Positions 52,984 through 64,000 of a DNA stretch of 64,000 nt are shown in pieces (position 1 is the stretch's first letter; the number at the start of each line of letters is the position of its first letter). The DNA lies in the NCBI GenBank assembly GCA_020137815.1, contig CM035355.1, positions 7,564,091 to 7,628,090 of the forward strand. Reading direction: 5' to 3'. Under the pieces are notes generated by a model, which worked only from the letters and a program-made list of their open reading frames with translations, had not been told where the DNA came from and did not search any database. A program made the translations under genes and the position numbers. Origin of the DNA: Hormiphora californensis. Taxonomy: Eukaryota; Ctenophora; Tentaculata; Cydippida; Pleurobrachiidae.

Positions 52984-55900
52984 ATGACCCTTTCTAGGAT
53001 GTTGTTGTTTCTGTCGTTGGTATCGTTGACAACTGCACTCATCAGCGTCGAAACTAATGAAGTGGACACTGAAGACGTTCACACCACGATAGTGGAGCGA
53101 GAGCCACCAAAAAATTATAACGATGAACCATTTGATGACAAATTTGTTATTTTCACAGTGGCCTCGGACGACAATGATCCATATCAGCGGTATCGCAGAT
53201 CTTTGAGAGTGTTTAACATGGAGCGGTATCTTCGGGTGAGAAAATATTCATTTTACATCACTTTTTGGAAACATAATCATGAGTTTTAGTTAACTTTGGA
53301 AGACAAACATCATAACTTAAAACTTTGTTTTCACTTTTCAGACACTTGGACTAAACCAAGATTGGCTTGGTGGGAATATGGATGCCCCTGGTGGTGGGTA
53401 CAAGGTTAACCTGCTAAAGGACGCCATGAAGGAGTATAAGAATGACATGGACACGATTGTGATTTTCACAGACAGTTATGATGTGATCTTTGTTTGGGAT
53501 AAATCTGAAATTATCGAGAATTTCAAGAGCTTTGGAGCTAACTTCATTATCAGTAAGTGCTACCTTAGATTATCGTATGACTGTTTAGTTGGATCATCCT
53601 TAATTATAAAGTAGAAATGAGTGGCGTGATGAGGTGAGAGGGGTGTTCCTGTTTGAGGGAGAGTATGGGGATTGGGGTTAACGGGTGCTCTACTTCAACG
53701 GGCTTTTTAGTTATAATAAACACTAAACAGTGATAATGCGTTATTCTTTTGGAATAGGAAACATGCTCTCGGATTGGGTAAAGTCGGATTTTTTGAAGTT
53801 GTCACCCCAAAATGACCGCGCATGTGAAATTTATCAATTTTGACGCGCACACCACACGTTAACATGTGATGTGACGCGCAAAAACATTCCGCACACGAAA
53901 AGGGGGGTGACAACTTCAAAAAATCCGACTTTACCGCAGTATATCCAACCCTTTCCTTAGCTTCTTTTCCAATTCTCTGTGTATAACCACTTTACAGTTC
54001 ACCTCACAGGGGTACACCGCACTGAAACTCTTGGAGACAGCCTCCTAACTATAATATCACTGTGTAGGTGCCGAGAGTTGGTTATGGCCCGATAATAAAC
54101 TTGAATCTCAATATCCGGAGATCGATGGCAAGAAGTACCTCTGCTCGGTCTCATGATGGGTTACGCTGGTACCTTCTACAATATCCTCAATTACAAGGTT
54201 GGTAACACATGAACTTTTCTGTATAAGGACTATAATTGACTAAGGAGATAGATATAAATATGACTGACTGATGGCCAAGTTTATTTACATGATTTAGGAT
54301 GTGCTGATTTGAAGTACATACATTGTCGCTAATTTCTATTTTTTTAAATCGCATATTATTGCTTATCAGGAGATCAAGAACACAGATGACGATCAGCTCT
54401 ACTATACCCACGTGTACCTAGATAAGGAATTCAGGGAAGCTAACAAGATAGTTCTAGATGGTACCAGCAAGATCTTCCATAATCTACACGGTGCAAATTA
54501 GGGAGTTGGACTTCGGGTTTGGGAACAAAAGGATCGCTAACTGGGAAATGGGGACTATGCCTCAGGTGTGTATTTTTGTAGTCGGTCTGAATTCTGTCTG
54601 TCTTTGTCTGTCTGTCTTTGCCTGTCTCTTTGTCTGTCTCTTTGTCTGTTTGTCGGAAATTTGTCACGTTCCAAAATTACCCATGATAACGATATGAATG
54701 GACCAATAATGATCAAGCACATGTTATGAATATTCGAATAAATCTGAACAAATTAAAATATTTCAATCTCCGTCTCCCAGGTTATCCACGGTAATGGTCC
54801 AACTAAAATTGACCTAAGCCGCTTTGGAAACTACTATCCCTCTGTGTTTGACCCCTCTGAGGGGGCCGATGGCGACTGTCTAATTTGCAAGGAGAAGGAG
54901 GGTAGGGTGAATGTGACAGAGATGGAAACTGCACCTCTCATCCTTACTACCATGTTCATTACGGGTAGGTCATATTTACTAGAAACACTTACAGATATTC
55001 GCTTTTCCCGTTTTACTAGAAGGGAAGGGAAGTTTATTCGGTAGTTTGGCATCTTCTGTGTAAAACGATGTACTGCAGTAAAGTACACCCCAAACTACTA
55101 TGTCCCTCACTCGGGTTTTGTGAAATTTCCCACGGTCATAACTCCATTCCCTGATGAGATATAGACTTGAAATTTGTTTTGTACGAAGAACTCGATATGA
55201 TCTAAATCTCTATCTTATCAGGGGGTGGAGCTATGGCCGTCTAAAATCCGGTCGCGCGCAGCAAGGGACATAGTAGTTTGGGGGGACCTTTAGTTGGTCT
55301 GCAGTGGGTACTGGGTACTGGGTAGGGTTAGGGATGACGTATTGGAAGAGCATTAACCACAAATCTGTTTAATTTTATATCTGGCGCAGTGTTTGGTACA
55401 TTTTAGTTGCCTGCCAGCACATCATTTCTGCGGTAAAAATTGATACAACAAACATGTTCCGACATGTGTGGATCAGGTGGGAACATGTTTGATATCTTAA
55501 ATCGGTCTAAAATTGTTTCTCCCAGATTAAGATCCCCCTTCTCATAAAGAACTCCTCTAACCCACATCCCCTTCTCAGAAAGGACGCCCTTCCTGGACTA
55601 CTTCATCAACATGACCTTTGCCCAGCAGTACCCTCAAGAGAGGTGGCATATTCGTATCTACAACAAAGTGTTCAGTCAGGCAGATCTGGTCCAGGAGTTA
55701 GTTAACCACCATGTCATCAATAATGAGAAACAGAAGTTCGCCAGTGTCAAAATCTACCAACCAAAGGTATTACTCGGATTCTCTCACAGCACAAATCGAA
55801 ACTGTGCACATAGGGGTGGGAAACTTTGTAGTGTTTTCTTCGGTTTTCTAGAAAACTACTGATCCTGGTCAAGGCAATTACTTTGGTAATGAAATTCCCC

Positions 55901-58900
55901 CTCTGCGCTAGCTCACGGATATATATGCAATAATAGGGGTGACTTCGTAACCAAGCAATTACTTCACCAACTAAATAACTCTATCGCATTCTCCTCCTAG
56001 CTTTATCCCCCAGCTCTAACTAACTCCCTCTCTCTTCCTCCCCGTTTAGTCTCTATCGATGAAGGGTAACATGGACATGTATGATGCTGGTATGAAGGAG
56101 TGTGTTGAGCTGGGGTGTGACTGGTACTTTGCCATGGATAGCGTCATCTCACTGACTGAGAGGACCGTGCTAAAGGATCTGATTTACTGGAACGAGAGCA
56201 TTATAACTACCCAACTAACACAACCCGGACAGGTATTGTAAGATTATTTATCAATAAAGTTGATCAAAAACTGTATTTTCTTCCTTTAGGATTAGGAGGT
56301 CAGAACTTTAATTTTGTACCATCAAAAACTATAATTTCTTCCGTGTAAGGACTTGAAGGATAGGTTGGGGAATTGTAATTTCCCTATTTACAATTGAAGG
56401 GTACAACATCTATCCCCTCAGTACTGGAGTAACTTCTGGGGTGACGTTAACAAGGATGGGTTCTACAAGAGATCACCTGACTACTTTGAACTGGTGAAGA
56501 GAGAGCGAAAAGGGTTGTGGAATGTGCCTTTTGTTAACAACCTCATTGCTATCCGAGGAGATGTAGTCCGATCTGGGTTAGTAATCAACTGGGTGGGAAT
56601 CGGGTTAGACGTTATTATTATTAAACTGGGTTATTGATAATGGTGCTGCACACTTGAGGAATGTATCGTGTATGACATGTGGTGGTAGCAACCTTGGATT
56701 TGCCCCAAAATAGTTTCCAACTTTTAGTCAGAGACTAGAGAGCTATAATCTACCCCCTTATCCCTCACCCCTAATACTCGCTTCACTCAGATCGGTAAAG
56801 TACCACCATGAGAAATATGACGACAGTAACCACGACGTGTCTTTTGCTGCTAATGCACGTGCAGCTAATGTGTTCATGTACACTGTTAATTTGAAGTACC
56901 ATGGACATCTCAAGGTTAGTCATATCTTGCCCCAATCAATTTCAATCTACCCAAACCCAAGTTGGGGTCATCTTGAGTTTTGGTCAGCTATAAGTGATGA
57001 TGATAGGTAGAAAAAGTTTTGGTAGCTTGGTATCTTCTCATTTCCCAACTAGGATCTCCAACAGGGGTTCACTTCCAATTAACTTCGCTTTTATAAATCA
57101 CTAACTCTCACCCTACCCGACAGAGAATGGAGAACTACACAGATGCGAACACCCACAACGATCTTTGGCAGATATTCATTACCCAGTCGACTGGAAGCTG
57201 AATTATATCCACCCCAGCTATGATAAATATGCTGCTAAAATGAGGCACCATTTCCCTCAAACCTTGTCCCGATGTTTTCCATTTCCCCTCCTGTCTAGTA
57301 AGTTAAACTTCTTGCCCCAAACAAAGGATCAGATTAAATCATGGCGCCCCAACAATTCAATTTTTCATTCAATATCTCTAACAAGTTTGTCATTAATATA
57401 TCTCTAACAAGTCCCCAATTATTTACAGAAAAGTTCTCGTGGCACATCTCCACGAGCTGGAATCTATTCCTGGGGTTGTATTTGCTGGATCGGGGGTTAA
57501 CATGATAACCGGTTAGCTGGTGGCTATGAAAATGTGCCTACTGTTGATGTTCATTTTACACAGATTAACTTCCAGGTGAGTTGGTAATGAAATTACCCCT
57601 CTGTTATTATATGCAATAAAGGGGTGACTTCGTAACCAACAGGTGACGAGAGATTGAACCATTCGAATAGAAACATTAGCTGTGCAATATACCTGATTAA
57701 AAAGTATTGATTTTATTTGGAATGCGCTGCAGCCCCCTCATGCGCGCACCCCCGCACCGAGGGGACTGAGGGAATGCCGCGCGCGCGTTTTGGCCTGAGC
57801 TCAGGACGGGCCCGGCTGGGTCAAGATAACTTTGCGAGCGAAAAAACGGCGTGTGCTTATAACTTTGGCCCCTGAGTCCGTTTGACTTGATTCTTTCACT
57901 AGCTGTTAGATCTGCCAATTATCTACCTTGCTGTTTTTGAGAGATGAGTTAATTGAACTTCAGGAGGCTGAGCATAACCGTTCAAAGATGGTTTGTTTTC
58001 AAAAAACGTCACAGATCCCTGCAGGGACACTTTGTTTCAAAACTTTGTTTAAAATCTCGAATTTTTTTATTTTAAGCACTCTATTTTGCGGAGTTTGGTT
58101 CATATCTCCTGTTCCTGATAAAGAAGAGACCTGAAACCGGTTGCATTTGAAAGCTGTTATCTTCCTCTTTCCAACGCTACCAAACGATTTCTGTACCTTA
58201 TCTGAAACCGGAGATATGATTTGATTTGTATTCCCCCCCAGCGCGGTATTCCCTCCAGGCCCCTTATATTATATATAAGGGCCTGCAACGTATGCCAATG
58301 AATTTTATTGATTTAAAAAGTATTGATTTTACTGATTTTATGCGAATTTGTCAAGTTTTAAACAATAACATCCTCTAACAGCAAAGTGGCTAAAGGTGCT
58401 CAGGGACTACGTTGGACCCATCCAGATGCGAGTTTTCGAGGGCTACAAATTCCACGGATCGGCTTATTTGAGTTTTGTTGTGAAATATCACGAGGCCGGA
58501 CAAAGAAGTTGGTTCCTCATCATGACCATTCTACCTTTACCACTAACACTGCCCTGAATGAACAAATATCCGATTATGAGGTACGTTAGAGGGAATGATA
58601 GGGGGATCTAGTAGTTTAGAGGGGGAGGATAGGGATCTAATAGTTTAAAGGGGAAGGATGGGGATCTAGTAGTTTAGAGGGGTCTGGGAGATAATTGTAT
58701 GTCTCTTTTAAGTATGTTACCATGCCATAGCTTTCCTAATTAGGGCATAATGATTGCAGCTCGCTCAGACCCTTTTTATTCATGGTAAAAAGGTAAAAAG
58801 GGTACGAGCAGTTTAGTTTTCTTTCCCATGCCTCTTTCCCATATAAGTTGCTAAGTTGCCACATCAGCACACCTCCTTCACGTACACAGCTGCAGAACTA

Positions 58901-60787
58901 GGAAGTGACAACTCTTGGATGTGTTTGTTTCCACAGTCGTTGTTCTTTTACTTCATATACTGTATGTAGAAAGAGAGAGAGAGGGGAGATGCAGAGAGAG
59001 AGCGAGAGAGAGCAGAGAGATCGAGAAGAGAGATATAGAGAGATTAGAGAGAGATAGAGAGATAAGAGAGCCGCTCATCGCTCTTCTCTCCGCTCTCTCT
59101 TCTCTATCTCTCTATCTCTCTCTCTCTCTCCTCTCCCTCTCTCTCTCCTCCTCTCTCGCTCCTAGAGAGCTAAAGAGGCTGTGATAGAGAGGGGTTGTTT
59201 TTTGTCAAGCTCTACCTACTGCAGCAGTAAGCTGTCCGTGGTGGCATGTTTTTGATTGGACATTGGACAATGATCCCTCCCTTTCATCTAGAACCTACTC
59301 TAGAAAAATATCCTAGAAATATATCCTTCTCGAAAAGAGCGGCAGCTTTTACCGGCCAAGCAGCGAATTAGACAAAGAGATAGAATTGCGTGCAGAGTGT
59401 GTGTTAATTGGCTTGATTGGTTGATTTACGCTAATTGGAAGTGTGTAACTCGAGCTTGGGTGGAAGAGAACCGCCTTTATCAACCCAATATTTTCTGAGA
59501 ACTGAGATACTACAATAGATCTTCCCATTCCCACCCTCATTTGACACATATTTCACTTTTCAGGGTGGTGGCAGCTACTATCTTATTCGACAGAAATGTC
59601 TCGTCAGGGATGTTTGATGTAAGTACTCTCTCTCAAAACTCATCTTGTCAGTGTTTCTCTTTTTTTCTCTCTCATGCTGCTCACTTAAAACTCATCTTGT
59701 CAGTTCCTCTTTTCTCTAGTTTTCTCCCTTTTTTCCTTCTTTAAACTTCTCTGTCATGTGCCTTTCACTAGGGTTGCAGCAATTCTAGAGACATTAATGA
59801 TCTGGCCACCTGTTCGGACGTGACCTAATATGCCCCATATTCTCTAACCCAATTGAACCCTAGCTTTCCTCAATTTGAAATCCCTCAAAATCCTATAATG
59901 TACCCAGTGTGTTACTAACCACACTGCCCAGTATAAAACCAGTGGTTACAAACCACACCGCCCAAGTTACCACCCTCTCCACAGATTGGATGGACTCTAA
60001 TTCACCCGGTCGGCTGACACACTTCCACGAGGTAAGGAGATCACAAAGGAACCAGATACATTCTTGTTAGTTTCAACGATCCTTAGAGGAACTTTTGAAT
60101 AGAACTTTTTTTTTGACACACTTCTAATTATTATATCAAGGGAATTTTCAAATAAACTATAACACTACATACATAATTTCATAGACACTTTTATACGCAT
60201 AATATCACATTTATTGAAACAGTGCATTTAACTTATTTTTATTTTTCATACCTTTGTATTGGGAGAATAGAAGCCGAGTAAAGGAGAAGTTTTGATTTGT
60301 AGCCTATGCTGAACTGCAGCCATCTTTCTTTTGTCTGGCGATGCCGGACCCCTTTTGATTCTCATGACAGTGCACTCAGATCGGGTTCGGCGCCGCCAGA
60401 CAGATTTTGATCTAATTTGAAACTATTTAACTCTGTAGCTGCGGGTGCCAAGAGGTTAAAGGCTGTATTTTTTTTGTTCTATGTAAAATGTAAATACAAC
60501 TTATCCACAATTTACAGGAAACTCAGACCATTTTTCCTTTTCCTTTCCTTGTAAATCAATTAAAACGCCCTAATACCTTTATGCTGCAGAATCCAGGGTG
60601 CAGGTTCTACACCTTTCCAGAATATTCTAACCGGATGCGCCACTATTCGGTAACAATGTTCTATGTAGCTCCACACCTTCTGGAACACGCACAGTCCGTG
60701 ACGTGGCAGGGAAAAGGGGTGAGTGGAGAGAGAATCTGTGCGGATAGATTTGTGCAGAAAACGTGTAGACAGGGTGAGAAGTTGTAG
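52984..60787 (+). CDS. PLOD: Procollagen-lysine 5-dioxygenase (lysyl hydroxylase), frame-disrupted
   Basis: Hydroxylates collagen lysines in the ER using 2-oxoglutarate and Fe(II). Exons: 52984-53235, 53342-53552, 54068-54197, 54370-54565, 54781-54964, 55579-55766, 56050-56232, 56422-56576, 56791-56914, 57124-57297, 57429-57575, 58382-58580, 59564-59618, 59985-60031, 60604-60787. Signal peptide MTLSRMLLFLSLVSLTTALIS; glycosyltransferase-like domain (IVIFTDSYDVIFVWD, VIHGNGPTK); iron-binding HxD in VPHHDHSTFTTN; second histidine in LTHFHE. About nine single-base shifts (exons 3, 4, 10-12, 14) break the frame, yet motifs and splice sites survive. Either assembly indels or a recent pseudogene. 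The last exon is the least certain. Confidence 0.85.
53779..53933. mobile_element. 155-bp foldback MITE (taaagtcgga family), copy 1
   Basis: Arms taaagtcggattttttgaag and its reverse complement; inner part holds gcgcatgtgaaatttatc and gtgacgcgcaaaaacatt. In PLOD intron 2. A second copy in opposite orientation is at 61249-61404. Confidence 0.9.
55088..55283. mobile_element. 196-bp foldback element in PLOD intron 5
   Basis: Terminal arms ccccaaactactatgtccct and its reverse complement. The core (gaaatttcccacgg, gatgagatatagacttgaaa) is related to that of the element at 60987-61224. Confidence 0.85.
57717..58298. mobile_element. 582-bp TIR element in PLOD intron 11
   Basis: Ends TTGGAATGCGCTGCAG and, inverted, TTGGCATACGTTGCAG. 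Flanked by similar tga(a)ttttat words (57708-57716; 58299-58308) and a wider 17-bp direct repeat aaaaagtattgatttta (57699-57715; 58315-58331). Related ends occur on the 68-bp MITE at 14993. ORFs inside have no recognised motif. Confidence 0.65.
58581..59563. repeat. PLOD intron 12 with GA/CT low-complexity tract
   Basis: An imperfect GA tract (58970-59075) is followed by a CT tract (59080-59165), together nearly self-complementary. The composition resembles the 19-21 kb region. ORF 58915-59184 is a repeat translation. Confidence 0.7.
60332..60403. repeat. Dispersed GC-rich palindromic repeat, copy 3
   Basis: ttgtctggcgatgccggacc ... ggcgccgccagacag, with ttttgattctca and cagtgcactcagat inside, as in copy 1. 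Lies in the last intron of PLOD. Confidence 0.7.
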
Positions 60788-60986
60788 GGCGCGGGAGAGT
60801 TGTATGGGAAGGATGGCGCGAATGTAAACCGCGCGCACCTCCCGTGAGCCATGATGGACGATTCAAGGTCCGCGCGAGGAAGTCCATGTGTCTCCCCGCT
60901 CCGCGGCGGTCCCCGTCACATGTCGACTGTCCCACATCATTATCACATGCCTCCATTGGCACTTGAAATTGGACGGTCCCACGGGG

Positions 60987-61224
60987 TAAAGAAAAACCCA
61001 AGCAACAATAGCCCTCACTTGGTTTTTGTGAAATTTCCCACGATCATTGCTTCACCCCCTGATGAGATAGAGACTTGAATTTTGTACTACCAATTGTAGT
61101 TTGGATAGATCATGTCGGTTCTACCTCACTACAAAATTTCAAGTCTCTATCTCATCAGGGGGTGGAGCAATGACCGTGGGAAATTTCACAAAACCCGGGC
61201 TATTGTTGCTTGGGTTTTCCTTTA
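60987..61224. mobile_element. 238-bp foldback element
   Basis: Left arm taaagaaaaacccaagcaac and right arm the reverse complement; pairing continues over about 95 bp each side (gaaatttcccacg, gatgagatagagacttgaa). Core shared with 55088-55283. Confidence 0.9.
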
Positions 61225-61248
61225 GAAATGTCTCCGCCGATCCTCAAA

Positions 61249-61404
61249 TAAGTCGGATTTTTGAAACTGTCACCCCCCTTTTTCATGCCGGAATGTTTTT
61301 TTGCGCGTCACATCACATGTTACCGTGTGGGTGTGCGCGTCAAAATTGATAAATTTCACATGCGCGGTCATTTTGGGGTGACAGTTTCAAAAAATCCGAC
61401 TTTA
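61249..61404. mobile_element. 156-bp foldback MITE (taaagtcgga family), copy 2
   Basis: Arms taagtcggatttttgaaact and its reverse complement; same internal words as the copy at 53779, in reverse orientation. Confidence 0.9.
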
Positions 61405-61419
61405 TGAAAATGGGACGAA

Positions 61420-62179
61420 GGGCGCGCACAGACTGTTCATGGCGTGATCATGTCCATAGCGTGGACAAGATTTTGATCAAGTCACGCAGACTGTTCAAGC
61501 TTGATCATCTGATCAAGCTTGGACAGTAAAAACTGAAACTTATTCATATCAGCAAAAACCACTGTACCAACTGATTTTGATACTCTGATCACGTAAGCTA
61601 GTTTTCAAATCTGTCAGAGGTCAGAAAGTGTTCTAATTGGGCATAATTGGGTCTAATTGACCCCACTTAAAACTTGTCACCTGAAAATAATAGACGCTTA
61701 TGTGAGGGCACTTTTCCGACTATATTTGATACGCTGAATCACATAAACAACTTTCCCGCCCCCCGAGGTCGGGAAAGTGTCCTAAATTGAGTATAATTGA
61801 GTCTAATTGACCTTAATTGCTCAATTGGACATTTCCCGACCTCTGGGCTTGGAAAAGTTGCTTATGTGATTCAGCTATCAAAATTAGTCGGAGAAGTGCC
61901 CTCACGTCATTTCCAGGTGACAAGTTGTAAGTAGGGTCAATTAGAACCCAATTATGCGCAATTAGGACACTTTCCCGACCTCCGCAAGGATTTGAAACTA
62001 GCTTACGTGATTCAGAGTATCAAATTAGTCGGGTACAGTGGTTTTTGATTTGATATGAATAAGTTTCAGTTTTAACTGTCCAAGCTTGATCAGATATCAA
62101 GCTTGAACAGTCTGCGTGACTTGATCAAAATCTTGTCCACGCATGGACATGATCACGCATGAACAGTCTGTGCGCGCCC
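61420..62179. mobile_element. 760-bp imperfect palindrome (large foldback element)
   Basis: gggcgcgcacagactgttca at 61420 is the reverse complement of the right end (tgaacagtctgtgcgcgccc). The two arms of about 370 bp remain complementary with substitutions to a centre near 61,800 (including cacgtaagctagttt / aaactagcttacgtg and ggtcgggaaagtgtcc / ggacactttcccgacc). No coding frame of note. Confidence 0.92.
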
Positions 62180-62872
62180 GAACGGTTCAGGACGGCTATC
62201 AGCAAAAACGTGTAGACTGATAGGACCTACAGCACCAATCTGGTACCTTCAGTGTTATAGGCTACAGTGTAGCAGCCGGTACCAAAGCGGTGCTTGGACC
62301 ATTTGTCCCCCCGGGATCCCGCGGGACCGTACAAAAAGTTCAAAGCCGGACTGAGTGGCTCAAGCGGTCTAAATGAACAAAACACAAACAGTGTTTGTCA
62401 ACAACCACACACAATCACTTATCACAATGTTTTTGGACACTTTGTTGTCGAAATATTAATTATTGGAAGGGCCTAACATTGCCAGTCAAAATGCTGGCTG
62501 CTGAGGTAATTTGGGTGACGTGTATCTCTAATCGGTAGTGTGTCTTCCAGACTCTATAATTGTCTGAAATGGAAGTCAACCCAGAAGAAGAGAAAGATCA
62601 TATAGCATGTGTTTACTGGGAAACTTCGAGATATACTCCCACACGCGACCAACATGTTGAGCTGAATTTAAAATGTACAATACAAGTGTCTGTTTCCTCT
62701 CTCATTCTCTAATCTCTCATTCGCTACCTATCTCTACCTATTTCTCTCTCTTCTCTCCTGCATGTTCCTCGTCTGTCATGTCAGCTCTCACACCGGTCCT
62801 TCGGCTTTCGCGAGCCCGAAGGGCGAGCGCTGAATGGGCCGAACGAACAGACCGCGTAGCATGGCAAGTTAT

Positions 62873-62940
62873 GTCAGAGCATGAGCATTGGCATGACGCG
62901 TGAGAACTGTGGTCAGGAGCATTGACCGGTCGCTCTGACA
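62873..62940. repeat. Dispersed repeat ggccaatgctctgacc, copy 3 (inverted)
   Basis: gtcagagcatgagcattgg ... gagaactgtggtcaggagca ... cgctctgaca, the reverse complement of the copies at 38069 and 39338 with changes. Confidence 0.6.
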
Positions 62941-63603
62941 GGCTCCAATCAAGCCCGTCTGGGGTGAAAACCCGTCAGACAGCGTTAGAACGGCATCTAG
63001 ACGCCGTTTGCGGCAAATGAACATTTCCCAATGAATCAAAGTCCTACTCCTAGCATTTGCAGATGATTAGTCATGACTAGTCATGACTCATGACTCTAAG
63101 CTCTTGAAAGCCATTTGCATCAGTCTTATGGCAAGTCAGAATGATGGCTATTGGCTATTTGTCGATTAAATAATTAATACACAGCTTTTTCCAAAACACA
63201 ATAGTCGTGTATTGTTTAATAGTTGCACATTCTAAGTAGTTTTGTTTGACAAAAAACTCTGAAATCAGAATTGAATTTCAGCTGGAGATAATATATTAGT
63301 TCATTGTTCAACTTGGACCCCTGTGTTCGAACACCCTTCTGAGTGGGAGTTCAAGTCTTCGGCAAATAGGTTCCTAATAAAGTTGTGAAAAATAAACTGT
63401 CTCCATCCAAAGACATAACATAATTGCATGCACAGCTTTTACATAATTAACTCACTCTTACGTATTCATACTGTAGGATCTCTCATCAGAACTCCAAACT
63501 CTCTCAGAACGCATCATGTCTTTAAACCGAGCTCGGGAAATATGGTAGGGAAGTGCAGAAGCTCTTCTGAAAAGTTTCATCTTCTTTTGAACCTTGTTGA
63601 GCA

Positions 63604-63657
63604 CTGTCTGGTGCCGCGACCCCTTCTGAGAATGGGTATGGTGCCGCCATAGTACAG
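63604..63657. repeat. Dispersed GC-rich palindromic repeat, copy 4
   Basis: ctgtctggtgccgcgacccc, ttctgagaatgggtatgg, gtgccgccatagtacag. Closest to copy 2 at 35716. Confidence 0.65.
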
Positions 63658-63716
63658 GTTGAGTAAGGGTCAACAACTTGTACCTTCTTCAACAACTAAC
63701 AATCTGCAGAAAACTT

Positions 63717-64000
63717 TTATAGTGGTGCAGCAGGGGCCACATTGTTTACCTCTGCAGATACTACGTTGAGACCAATATTATTATTACTAGACTCCCGTCG
63801 ACGACCACTGCAGCAGCAGCAAAGACTCATCAGCTGTTTTCGTAGGATGACCAGCGGGTTGAGTGCAGCGTTAACCACTATTAGAACCATCAAAATACCA
63901 TTAGCCCCTCCTAAAACATCACCATTGTCATTATCACTGGAACTGATAAATTGATACAACCACAGTCCCCACAGCACCGCACCACTTATATTGGTGAGGA
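63717..64000 (-). CDS. Rhodopsin-family 7TM receptor, C-terminal end (partial)
   Basis: The open frame enters from beyond 64,000 and ends at the stop 63719-63717. It encodes the end of TM6 (AVLWGLWLYQFI), a short acidic extracellular loop, TM7 (ILMVLIVVNAALNPLVILRK) in which NPxxY reads NPLVI, and a cysteine cluster (SLCCCCSGRRR) likely to be palmitoylated. A short tail follows. Rhodopsin-type class A is the best fit; ligand unknown. Confidence 0.75.
   Translation of the reverse strand, partial: LTNISGAVLWGLWLYQFISSSDNDNGDVLGGANGILMVLIVVNAALNPLVILRKQLMSLCCCCSGRRRESSNNNIGLNVVSAEVNNVAPAAPL

Larger units (their letters stand above)
62180..63716. other. Intergenic region with dispersed repeats
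   Basis: Contains the inverted third copy of the ggccaatgctctg repeat (62873-62940), the fourth copy of the GC-rich palindromic repeat (63604-63657), a tRNA A-box-like word tggctcaagcggt near 62350 without a B box, and CG-rich DNA at 62790-63010. No gene supported. Confidence 0.55.

Noticed and set aside
54498-54512. Micro-intron explaining the frame break in PLOD exon 4
   Set aside because: Removing the gt...ag segment does not restore the conserved frame; a single-base indel does.
60604-61001. Antisense ORFs over the last PLOD exon
   Set aside because: No motif; the plus-strand frame continues the PLOD C-terminus.
62338-62375. tRNA gene
   Set aside because: An A-box-like word tggctcaagcggt is present, but there is no B box or cloverleaf within range; at most a worn tRNA-derived SINE head.

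Overview
The window is nuclear DNA of an early-branching, ciliated animal. Genes are split into many short exons with GT/AG introns of roughly 70-1,500 bp, among LINE retrotransposons, foldback (MITE-like) elements and long CT/GA microsatellites. The gene set fits a ctenophore best (a Shaker-type Kv channel, a divergent ionotropic glutamate receptor, axonemal and tubulin-modifying genes, ShKT-tailed cathepsins). A cnidarian or placozoan cannot be excluded from the sequence alone; I put ctenophore at about 0.6. A 100-base run of N at 10,006-10,105 is an assembly gap.

Layout. 1-3,950: decayed LINE (+). 4,042-5,210: an ORF1-only retroelement with a perfect 12-bp target-site duplication. 5,644-14,076: TEX2-like SMP lipid-transfer protein (+), with the C-lobe of a Pim-like kinase inside one intron next to the gap. 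15,441-19,001: single-pass receptor with an Ig domain, cysteine repeats and a tyrosine-rich tail. 19.0-21.2 kb: degenerate CT/GA DNA. 21,277-22,960: Kv channel. 23,320-27,062: axonemal dynein intermediate chain 2 (DNAI2). 27,902-41,526 (-): cytosolic carboxypeptidase 6 (AGBL4), which tail-to-tail faces DNAI2. Its introns hold a 5.7-kb LINE, a Ly6/uPAR gene and a cathepsin-propeptide-only gene. 41,966-45,260: two tandem intronless cathepsin L-like proteases with ShKT tails. 45.5-47.06 kb: a second ORF1-only retroelement. 47,436-50,492: ionotropic glutamate receptor. 52,984-60,787: procollagen lysyl hydroxylase (PLOD). 60,987-62,179: three abutting foldback elements. 63,717-64,000 (-): C-terminal end of a 7TM receptor that continues beyond the window.

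How genes relate. DNAI2 and AGBL4 both act in cilia (outer arm dynein; removal of tubulin polyglutamate) and sit as a convergent pair. AGBL4 starts 440 bp from the first tandem cathepsin in head-to-head arrangement. The three cathepsin-derived genes are a local triplication. One copy has lost the catalytic domain and keeps only the inhibitory propeptide plus a short C-terminal piece.

The most unusual object is the minus-strand LINE at about 28.64-34.38 kb. Ahead of a decayed endonuclease/reverse transcriptase it encodes an AlkB-like 2-oxoglutarate dioxygenase, a proline-rich SGNH-hydrolase protein and a small membrane-protein-like ORF. Its 5' leader is shared with the ORF1-only element at 4,042.

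Several genes (Kv, PLOD, one AGBL4 exon, the TEX2 N-terminus) carry single-base frame disruptions while their motifs and splice sites are preserved. I read most of these as residual assembly indels, with recent pseudogenisation as the alternative.
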